Of a DNA stretch of 64,000 nucleotides, positions 57,469-64,000 are shown piece by piece (the stretch's first letter is position 1; each line of letters opens with the position of its first letter). Position numbers and translations under genes: made by a program. The notes below the pieces were generated by a model. It saw only the letters and a program-made list of their open reading frames with translations. It searched no databases and was not told where the DNA came from. Source of the DNA: Deltaproteobacteria bacterium. Lineage in GTDB: Bacteria; Desulfobacterota; Desulfuromonadia; Desulfuromonadales; Geopsychrobacteraceae. The DNA lies in contig JAJRQI010000034.1 in assembly GCA_024280335.1 (NCBI GenBank), positions 124,001 through 188,000 on the forward strand, in the 5' to 3' direction.

Positions 57469-58637
57469 TACTGCTTTTGATTCCCTGTCAATGGCAAAGC
57501 CAATATCTTTTGGTAGTAACCCAGTAGCGCTTGGCTGAGAATCCCCTTTGCAAAGAAAGTTCTGGCACGATCATAAGCCTTTACCCCCATTGCCGTTCTT
57601 AACTCTTCATCCTGCGCTAGTTTCTGCATACATGCAGATAATTGTTCAACTTTTCGGGGTTCATACAATAAGCCGGTATCATTCGAAACAACAGCATCGA
57701 CAATCCCATAGATACGTGAACCAATGGCTGGAATTCCACAGCCAGCGGCCTCGATAATTACACTACCAAAACCTTCCCGATAACTGGGTAAACAAAAAAC
57801 ATCGGCAGCCGCCATATAGTCCTGAGGGACGGTGGTCATACCAACAAAATAAACTTGTTCACCAAAACAACCCGAAGTAGCAAGAATTGAAGCCTTCAGA
57901 CCAGCTTCATCGGGCCCCACAATCAGCAACACCCCCTCCCCCCCGGCAAGCCGAAACAGACGATAGGCCTCTGCTAAATCAAGAACTCCCTTGTCTCGGT
58001 TCAAACGACCTAAATACAAAAAGACCAGGCAGTCGTCAGCGATGCCAAGATCGGTCCGGACCCTACTTCTTACAGCTGGTGAAATTTTGAATTTCTCAAT
58101 ATCTACCCCAGAAATTGAACCATGGCCAAGGACGGTACCTTGACCCGGCCGGAGCACAGATTCTGAAAAAAGGAAATCGCGCTGAGAAAAACTATCAACC
58201 AAAATCTCGCTGGCCAGCCTCGCCATAAACCAATCAAGGGATTTGAAAAAAAATCGCCCCGCCCCTCGTCGTGTCGCCCACACCTGACCGGTAAACGTAT
58301 GGAGGCGATTTGGCACATGAGCAAGGCGCGCTGCGATCATCGATAACAACCCAGCCTTTGGCGTAAAAGAATGAACGACATCAAAATCTTGCTGACAAAA
58401 ATACGAAAAAAGCCTCCATAGCGCCTTGAAATCAGCCAGGACCTCGATCGGCCTCACGATCTGAACTTGCTTGAACGTCACATTCGGGAAGTTATTTTTC
58501 CACTCCTCATCAGCTGCATGATTCATAATCACCGTAACATGAAAGTGTTGACTGAGAACCCGAATCTGGTCGCTGAGAAAAGCACACACGGTAAGCGGGT
58601 CTGACACAACTACGCAGACTGATTTAAGAACACTCAT
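57468..58637 (-). CDS. GT4 glycosyltransferase (PglA-like)
   Basis: 389 residues. It has the N-terminal Rossmann domain (VCVVVSDPLTVCAFL), the middle VHSFTPKAGLLSMIAARLAHV (close to WbpH/PglA proteins), VFLYLGRLNRDKGVLDL donor-binding residues, and the EX7E motif REGFGSVIIEAAGCGIP. By analogy it adds the second sugar, often GalNAc, to the lipid-linked start sugar. Its stop overlaps the phosphoglycosyl transferase start by one base. Confidence 0.9.
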   Translation of the reverse strand: MSVLKSVCVVVSDPLTVCAFLSDQIRVLSQHFHVTVIMNHAADEEWKNNFPNVTFKQVQIVRPIEVLADFKALWRLFSYFCQQDFDVVHSFTPKAGLLSMIAARLAHVPNRLHTFTGQVWATRRGAGRFFFKSLDWFMARLASEILVDSFSQRDFLFSESVLRPGQGTVLGHGSISGVDIEKFKISPAVRSRVRTDLGIADDCLVFLYLGRLNRDKGVLDLAEAYRLFRLAGGEGVLLIVGPDEAGLKASILATSGCFGEQVYFVGMTTVPQDYMAAADVFCLPSYREGFGSVIIEAAGCGIPAIGSRIYGIVDAVVSNDTGLLYEPRKVEQLSACMQKLAQDEELRTAMGVKAYDRARTFFAKGILSQALLGYYQKILALPLTGNQKQ

Positions 58638-58670
58638 GTAAATATCTCAAATTGAAAAGTAAATAAAATC

Positions 58671-61592
58671 TCAACCCGCGGTATAAATGGCAGGCCTTTC
58701 ATGCATGGCCTTCCATTGCCCGGTAATTTGCAAAACGTAAGCAAACAAAATTACAATGATGCCGATATAACTCTTAAAATGGATACAAAACGTCAAAGTC
58801 AAAAACAGAGACCAGCTCATAACTATCAGAACGCCGTTGTACCAGGACACCTCTCGCATAAGCAGAAAAATGATTAATAGCAGACTCGAGGTCACAACCA
58901 GAGATATCGTTGTGGCAAGAGCGATCCCTGCCGCACCCATCCGCGGCATTAGCAACAAATTAAGCAGGATATTAACAATCAAACCAAGCGCCGTCGCCAA
59001 GAGGACAAACCCGGAACGTTTCCTCGCTGTGGCAAAACGCATAAACAACATACCGCAGGTAAAGAAAGGCAGTTGCAAAATACCATATTTAAAAACACGT
59101 GCCATTCCCGCCACATCCCCAGCCTTCAGAACCCCGCCCTGAAAAATCAAGCTGACGATCTGATTGCTGGCGACAAACATAATCAGTGTCACTGGAACCG
59201 ACACAAAAGTCGCAAGAACTAAAAAAAAGGACAATTCACGACTAGCCTCAGTATGTTTTTTATTTGCCATGAAATTTGAAAAATAGGGAATCATCACAGT
59301 CGCGATTGTCGTACCGACAAGACCAGATACAAAGATCACCAGCTTTGTTCCAATTCCAAGCGTTGCAACACTCCCCTCATTAAGACTTGCCGCCATAGCA
59401 TTATTGATTGGGATAGCGGCCCCCATAAAAAATCCTGCGCCCACCAGAGGGAGATATTGCCCCCAAAGCTGATTCAACACCTTAAAACTGAAATCGAACT
59501 TGGAAATCAGTGACAATCCGTGTTTTCTTAACAAAAATTCAATCAACAGAAGATTGAACAACTGTCCTATAACCATTCCAATCGCAACTGAAAAGACCCC
59601 TAGTTGAGCGCCCCAAAAACAAAGTGAAACGATCGCGGTGATAGGAACGACCAATTGTGCCAATCCTGTTATCAGATATTTTTTCATCGCGTTAAGGATT
59701 GAATTGCCAATAATAAGAGGGCCGCTAAAAAAAAGTACTGGTAAAAAACAGTACATTATCCGGGAACTTTCAACAACTTTCTCTGCTGAAAAGCTGAAAC
59801 CGAGAACCGGCATCAATATTGAGGAAAACATATAGAGACAAGAACAAACGATAAACAAGATAAGAGATCCGGAAAGGACAAGAGAATGTACGAATCGTTG
59901 CGCTGCTACCTGTGATTTATTCAAGTGCAAATCTATAAAGAATGGAGTCATTGCAGAACCAAGCGGAATTGAAAATACCGAAACTAAAAACATGGGAATC
60001 ATCAATCCGATGATAAAGATATCCAGCTCTGCTCCCATTCCGAACCAACGAGCCATTAATACATCCCGAAAAAAAAATCCGACAAAACTGAGAAAGGTAA
60101 AAAAAACAACCGTACCCCCTGCGCCAATCACCTCGCCTCTGTTTTTAGTGGAACCTAGGTCTGGCTCCAGTAAGTTAGCTGTATCATTATTTTCAAACAA
60201 TCTCCTGTAACACCTTCTGAATTTATGATGCCGTGGAAACTTATCCGAAATCAACTCTACCCAACCAACAGCGCCCAACAAAAGGACGATAAATAAATAT
60301 AAATATCTGACCCGGTAGAGCGTCCCGATATTTGGCACAACAAAACCGAAAACGGTTAAAAACACGGCGGCAAACAACAAGCAGATCCACCTGTTTGGAG
60401 TACCGTTACGAAACAACGCCAACACCACACCCGGGATAAAGCAATACCAGATTAGCATTTCAAATACAGAGATCATGCGCGTTATTGACACCTTCTCGAA
60501 CCAAGCAACCGGGAAAGGTGCAAACAGGCCAACGTGCAAAGCGCGTGGCAGATAAGCTAGCACAGAAAGAACATTGTTCGGTTTGACATCAGAATCAATT
60601 AACGAATCAGCTCCCTCGAGAATATTGTATTGAATCATTCCTGCACGAGTTAAAGCAGCAGTCTTAATCAGATCTTCAATTCTATTCGGCAGGATATTCC
60701 CACCCTGCCATTCATATTGTTCATCCTCTGAGTTTATCTCCGTTGAAAAATATACGGATTTGGCATTGAACATTTCCACATAAGCATTTTCGTTCTGTCC
60801 CCTGATAAAAAGACAACTAACGATAACCACTACAAGTAAAACAGCTTGGATCATTACGCCGAAAATCTTACGAGACAGTCCCCCCCGAAACAACATCACG
60901 AAAACATTCAGTATCCAAGACACCAATAGAGCTATTGCCAGAATTTTCAAAACATATGGACGCGTAAATCCAACTAAGAAAAGTCCCCCACATGTTCCCA
61001 TAAAAACATATAGCCGTCCCTTTCTCCCACAATCGCGATCAATAGACCTCAACCAAACGTAAAAAACCAACAGTACGCCAGCGATTACGTAGCCATCTTT
61101 ATGAACCTGACCGTACCAATTCAGCGAGGATGGGAATATGATAAAAAGACTTGCAGCAAGCAGCCCAGCGACAAAACCTCTCCGTTCTCCACCTATCCTT
61201 ATCCCTAGCAAAAGCAGAAGTATCCCAGCACTTGCATGAAGAGCCGCATTGACCGGTATTATCAAAGCCGGGTTGGGTCCAAAAACTACGTAGAGTGCAG
61301 CAAGCAAGGAAACATTACCAGTCGCGCCGACTGCGGGCCAAGCACTCCAGGCACTCCAGCCATGCTCCTTTATGGCTTCCGCTATCTGAACTGCCACCTG
61401 ATGAAAATAAATGGCATCATTATTCATCAATCCGTTCGACGCATGCAGGGTAGGGAGTTGTGGCAAAATTAATTTCTGAAAAAGGATAGCAACAACGGTG
61501 GAATAGCAAAAAAAAGCAACCCAGATGATTAACAGTTTATTGCTAGAAAGGCTCGCAGATTGATTTATATTTTTTTTCATACTTGGATTCAA
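58671..61592 (-). CDS. Fusion of GT39-like membrane domain and MurJ-like flippase
   Basis: 973 residues with about two dozen hydrophobic segments and no obvious cytoplasmic domain. The first 450 residues resemble dolichyl-phosphate-mannose/ArnT-type membrane glycosyltransferases (MNNDAIYFHQVAVQIAEAI, LNWYGQVHKDGYVIAGVLLV, LYRVRYLYLFIVLLL). After a hydrophilic link near residue 470, a MurJ/MviN-like flippase begins (GGTVVFFTFLSFVGFFFRDVL, ARWFGMGAELDIFIIGLMIPM). Neither half is truncated, and no stop or frameshift lies between them. Start at the first ATG or at the second, four codons later. The fusion is unusual; I know of no characterised example. Confidence 0.8.
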   Translation of the reverse strand: MNPSMKKNINQSASLSSNKLLIIWVAFFCYSTVVAILFQKLILPQLPTLHASNGLMNNDAIYFHQVAVQIAEAIKEHGWSAWSAWPAVGATGNVSLLAALYVVFGPNPALIIPVNAALHASAGILLLLLGIRIGGERRGFVAGLLAASLFIIFPSSLNWYGQVHKDGYVIAGVLLVFYVWLRSIDRDCGRKGRLYVFMGTCGGLFLVGFTRPYVLKILAIALLVSWILNVFVMLFRGGLSRKIFGVMIQAVLLVVVIVSCLFIRGQNENAYVEMFNAKSVYFSTEINSEDEQYEWQGGNILPNRIEDLIKTAALTRAGMIQYNILEGADSLIDSDVKPNNVLSVLAYLPRALHVGLFAPFPVAWFEKVSITRMISVFEMLIWYCFIPGVVLALFRNGTPNRWICLLFAAVFLTVFGFVVPNIGTLYRVRYLYLFIVLLLGAVGWVELISDKFPRHHKFRRCYRRLFENNDTANLLEPDLGSTKNRGEVIGAGGTVVFFTFLSFVGFFFRDVLMARWFGMGAELDIFIIGLMIPMFLVSVFSIPLGSAMTPFFIDLHLNKSQVAAQRFVHSLVLSGSLILFIVCSCLYMFSSILMPVLGFSFSAEKVVESSRIMYCFLPVLFFSGPLIIGNSILNAMKKYLITGLAQLVVPITAIVSLCFWGAQLGVFSVAIGMVIGQLFNLLLIEFLLRKHGLSLISKFDFSFKVLNQLWGQYLPLVGAGFFMGAAIPINNAMAASLNEGSVATLGIGTKLVIFVSGLVGTTIATVMIPYFSNFMANKKHTEASRELSFFLVLATFVSVPVTLIMFVASNQIVSLIFQGGVLKAGDVAGMARVFKYGILQLPFFTCGMLFMRFATARKRSGFVLLATALGLIVNILLNLLLMPRMGAAGIALATTISLVVTSSLLLIIFLLMREVSWYNGVLIVMSWSLFLTLTFCIHFKSYIGIIVILFAYVLQITGQWKAMHERPAIYTAG

Positions 61593-61645
61593 CTCGTAAT
61601 CTCACAGAAAGGAAGAAGGAATCTGACGCAAACAATTCAGAACGT

Positions 61646-62584
61646 TCAACCTCTAGAAAACAAAAAACGCCGCACAAGGGAACGTACCCTTGTTCCAATG
61701 CCTTTATCAAATCGCTGTTTAAACTGCCGAGGCAGGAACTTCTCTAGCAACCACTCAGCAGCGTAGGATATTCTCAGGGCACGCACCCCCTGGCGATAAG
61801 ACGTTCTCTGTTGCAAATTGTAATATTCTCCCATTAACTGATAGACCTCAAGGGTTGCCTTAACATTGTTCAAGCGCGATGTTCCACTGGCCAAACCGCC
61901 GCTATGGATACGGTAGAAACCCATAACCTCATCAATAAAGCCATAATCTCCGCGTAACAAATTAGCCGCATGAACAATCATATCGCCAAATAATGCTGAC
62001 TTTATCCACTCCGGCGCAACTTGAGTATGATTGCGAAAAACCACACTGAACATCGGGGAAAAATTACTGTTACGCAAAAGATAATCTAACGAATACGACG
62101 ATTGTCGAAGGGGAGGATAGCCCATATCTGGACTTAACTGTCGACCAACTGCATCAACCATGCCCACCTTATGAAAGCAGCCGGAACATTCAGGGTGCAA
62201 CTCTAAAAAGTCGACTTGTTTCTGCAACTTATACGGGTCGCTCCAATAATCATCACCATCACACATCGCAACATAACGCCCACGACATGCTTTGAACGTT
62301 TCTATGAAATTAAACTGCCAAACACCTGCGCAACCCGTACGGGCAGGGTCTTTACGGTCACGAAGAAACAGTCGAATGATATCTGGGTACTTGTCTGCGT
62401 AGCGCTCGCAAATCTCGCGCGTACCATCACTTGATTCATCTTCCCCTAAGCATATTTCAAATGAATAGCTGGTTTTCTGAGCCAGGATACTATCTAGACA
62501 TTGCTCAATGTAACCAGCATGATTATAGGTAATAACCCACACACTGACAAAAGGAGAAGCTACAATACCCACATCAACCCACAT
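61646..62584 (-). CDS. Family 2 glycosyltransferase
   Basis: 312 residues with a GT-A fold. It has VSVWVITYNHAGYIEQCLDSILAQ, GEDESSDGTREICERYA, and the DxD region MCDGDDYWSDPYKLQKQVDFL. The C-terminal part (FRNHTQVAPEWIKSALFGDM, YSEGLASG-like Gly-rich loop) is typical of glycosyltransferases with DGDDYW, which often act on O-antigen-like surface glycans. No membrane segment was seen. 53 bases separate it from the fusion gene. Confidence 0.92.
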   Translation of the reverse strand: MWVDVGIVASPFVSVWVITYNHAGYIEQCLDSILAQKTSYSFEICLGEDESSDGTREICERYADKYPDIIRLFLRDRKDPARTGCAGVWQFNFIETFKACRGRYVAMCDGDDYWSDPYKLQKQVDFLELHPECSGCFHKVGMVDAVGRQLSPDMGYPPLRQSSYSLDYLLRNSNFSPMFSVVFRNHTQVAPEWIKSALFGDMIVHAANLLRGDYGFIDEVMGFYRIHSGGLASGTSRLNNVKATLEVYQLMGEYYNLQQRTSYRQGVRALRISYAAEWLLEKFLPRQFKQRFDKGIGTRVRSLVRRFLFSRG

Positions 62585-62608
62585 CCATACTTAGCAAAGA
62601 AAGAACCC

Positions 62609-63322
62609 TCAAGTCTTGTTCTTCCACGGAAAATCTCCGCCCCGCTGAGGAAAACCAAGAAATGCGCATAAGCGACCGTATGCTTCTGAGTCCCCTACAT
62701 TAAGGACCAGAAGATCACTTGGTCTCTCTGAAAAATAATTTTGAATTTCCTGGTTATAGCGCTGATAAAAAGACAGCAGAGCTTCACGATTGTACGGGTC
62801 ACTAGAAGGTGTTTGAAATACTTCTCTACAATAATCCGCCAACAACCCCTTCTTCCAATAAACAGTTTTGGCCAAATCTTCGCCGGTTGGTGGGATACAC
62901 CCGGAAGGGGACCAGCGTTTTCCATGAAAATTAATTAGAGATTCATACCATTGATCCGCAGAGTCTCTTACTGTCAGAACAAACTTACAGTCAGGGAAAG
63001 CACGATCAATCGCTTTGTAAGTGTTGGGCAGGCTAAATGGAAAATCTTGAAAAACCTGTCCATCAGTCCGGCAATAATTAACTATCCGGCGAAAATCCCC
63101 ATCAACCCAATCGTAGAAAAACATTGTCGCAACAGTTTCTGACCCAACAACATATCCCAAATCTAACATAGCTTGCGACCAGGAGGTAGTTCCGGTTTTA
63201 TTCAGGCCAATACAGAAAATTTTATCTCGTGCGTTGGCGCTTCGCATTTTCTGGCGATTGCAAAAGGTCTGAATCGTTGCAAGTATCTGCCATTTGCATG
63301 CTGAAACCATAGTCTTATACAT
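62609..63322 (-). CDS. Sulfotransferase family protein
   Basis: 237 residues. The 5'-phosphosulfate-binding loop is IFCIGLNKTGTTSWSQAM near residue 35, and the 3'-phosphate region is FVLTVRDSADQWYESLINFH. This pattern marks PAPS-dependent sulfotransferases acting on sugars or small molecules. The start at 63322 (MYKTMVSACKW) is preferred since longer frames overlap the flippase gene; the ribosome-binding site is weak. Its position suggests sulfation of the surface glycan. Confidence 0.83.
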   Translation of the reverse strand: MYKTMVSACKWQILATIQTFCNRQKMRSANARDKIFCIGLNKTGTTSWSQAMLDLGYVVGSETVATMFFYDWVDGDFRRIVNYCRTDGQVFQDFPFSLPNTYKAIDRAFPDCKFVLTVRDSADQWYESLINFHGKRWSPSGCIPPTGEDLAKTVYWKKGLLADYCREVFQTPSSDPYNREALLSFYQRYNQEIQNYFSERPSDLLVLNVGDSEAYGRLCAFLGFPQRGGDFPWKNKT

Positions 63323-63332
63323 ATTCCACACG

Positions 63333-64000
63333 TCAGTTTCTTCTAACCCGGCATGAGAGAACAAATGAGATTAGCAGCAATGCCGCATTTATAGCGACAA
63401 CCGAGACAAATACCCCCTGTAACTTCCAGAAATAGGCGCTGAATGTATAGGTAAAGACTGCAACTATTGCTACCCCTCCCCATAGAAAAGCAAGGGGTAG
63501 GGTTCTGAATTCACAAGTCAACTTCAACAACAGCTGTTGAGATGCAGCAAAACAGCCTCCAGCGAACAATAACCATGGAAACATCCAGCTGTATTGTCGA
63601 AAGTCTGGACCCAGAAAAAGTCGACCAATCAAAGAATGATATTTCAACAGAAAAAGCGCGCCGACAAATGAAATGACGAGCACAATAAGCGCAATAAATC
63701 GGTTAATTTTGAGCGCCTGAGATAAATTACTTGTTCTTCGATCGGTGCCGATCATTTGATAGATGATCGGTGTTGACAAAAGCAAAAGAAAGTTACTGAC
63801 AAGCATCATCGGCATAAAAGCCAACTGATAGACTGCAGCATACCCCCCCACATCAGCCAAACTGCCGAAGGATTGCAATGACCATCGTTCAGCCATCATG
63901 ACAACCCAGATGCATGCATTACTGACTATCAACGGCCATAAAAAGCTGCGCATAGCCGAGCTGTCCTTGGCTTCAAGGACTTCAACTTGAAAATTATTGC
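63333..64000 (-). CDS. Polysaccharide flippase (Wzx-like), 5' end beyond window
   Basis: About 222 residues visible. The frame is open to the right edge (residues NNFQVEVLEAKDSSAM precede the first ATG), so the true start lies beyond base 64000. Six hydrophobic segments (FLWPLIVSNACIWVVMMAE, VGGYAAVYQLAFMPMMLVS, IALIVLVISFVGALFLL and others) and the motif AERWSLQSFGSLADVGGYA fit the C-terminal half of a Wzx/MATE-type exporter of lipid-linked oligosaccharides. It is the second flippase-like product of the locus. The region is clearly A/T-richer than the housekeeping genes. Confidence 0.85.
   Translation of the reverse strand, partial: NNFQVEVLEAKDSSAMRSFLWPLIVSNACIWVVMMAERWSLQSFGSLADVGGYAAVYQLAFMPMMLVSNFLLLLSTPIIYQMIGTDRRTSNLSQALKINRFIALIVLVISFVGALFLLKYHSLIGRLFLGPDFRQYSWMFPWLLFAGGCFAASQQLLLKLTCEFRTLPLAFLWGGVAIVAVFTYTFSAYFWKLQGVFVSVVAINAALLLISFVLSCRVRRN

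Noticed and set aside
1-64000. tRNA genes, CRISPR arrays, prophage or complete insertion sequences
   Set aside because: None were seen. Reading both strands by eye gave no cloverleaf with tRNA consensus, no regularly spaced repeats of 25-40 bases and no transposase or integrase.

Overview
The window reads as chromosomal DNA of a Desulfuromonadales-type deltaproteobacterium (Geobacter, Desulfuromonas or Pelobacter relatives). This placement is an inference from gene order and gene types: yicC-gmk-rpoZ-rel, scpA-scpB-rluB, miaA-hfq next to mutL, a DHH-CBS-nucleotidyltransferase fusion, a COG2509 flavoprotein, a DUF512 radical SAM protein and many stand-alone receiver domains. Most genes are on the minus strand, tightly packed and often overlapping by 1 to 20 bases. 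No tRNA, rRNA, CRISPR array, intact insertion sequence or prophage was seen.

Layout. 1-3168: proVWX osmoprotectant importer, cut by the left edge, ending in a clear terminator. 3343-9951: an unknown small protein, family-4 uracil-DNA glycosylase, a zinc-dependent phospholipase C-like exported protein, coaBC, an MBL hydrolase, an OB/HD nuclease and a COG2509 flavoprotein. 9956-14203: a signalling block with a receiver-histidine kinase, a universal stress protein, two receiver proteins (one with a zinc ribbon), a TPR lipoprotein and an unknown protein. 14351-19592: mtnP, rlmN, ndk, rdgB, rph and an amidase; rlmN is flanked by two copies of a structured repeat. 19909-26064: a plus-strand module of two GT4 glycosyltransferases (one fused to a phosphomannose-isomerase-type cupin) and two GH130 proteins. 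26136-31841: DHH phosphoesterase, LOG-like protein, copper ATPase, DUF512 protein and hfq. 31852-43467: miaA, mutL, an ExeA-like ATPase, a large TPR protein, rluB, scpB, scpA, an M50 protease and the DHH-CBS-nucleotidyltransferase. 43556-48540: pyrD, pyrK, rimI, purM, purN, a DUF523 protein and rpmB. 48622-53017: ridA, a rel gene split by an in-frame stop, rpoZ, gmk and yicC. 53078-64000: a surface-glycan locus that becomes visibly A/T-richer towards the right edge.

How the parts fit. The glycan locus contains the four functions of an undecaprenyl-linked N,N'-diacetylbacillosamine-type start (membrane dehydratase, aminotransferase, acetyltransferase, phosphoglycosyl transferase). Further glycosyltransferases, a sulfotransferase and flippases follow, so a sulfated or otherwise decorated surface polymer or glycoprotein glycan is a reasonable inference. 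The GT4/GH130 module looks like a self-contained system for making and phosphorolysing a mannoside.

Main second-look points. (1) The GT4/GH130 module is an insertion: a 14-codon copy of the 3' end of the DHH gene lies on its far side, next to the amidase gene. (2) rel is cut into HD-synthetase and TGS-ACT halves by TAA directly followed by ATG, and its hydrolase motif is also altered. (3) Two copies of a roughly 105-nt element flank rlmN and show compensatory base changes consistent with a three-way junction. (4) Heptamer tandem repeats occur at four places, one inside the mutL linker. (5) A 973-residue protein joins a GT39-like membrane domain to a MurJ-like flippase.
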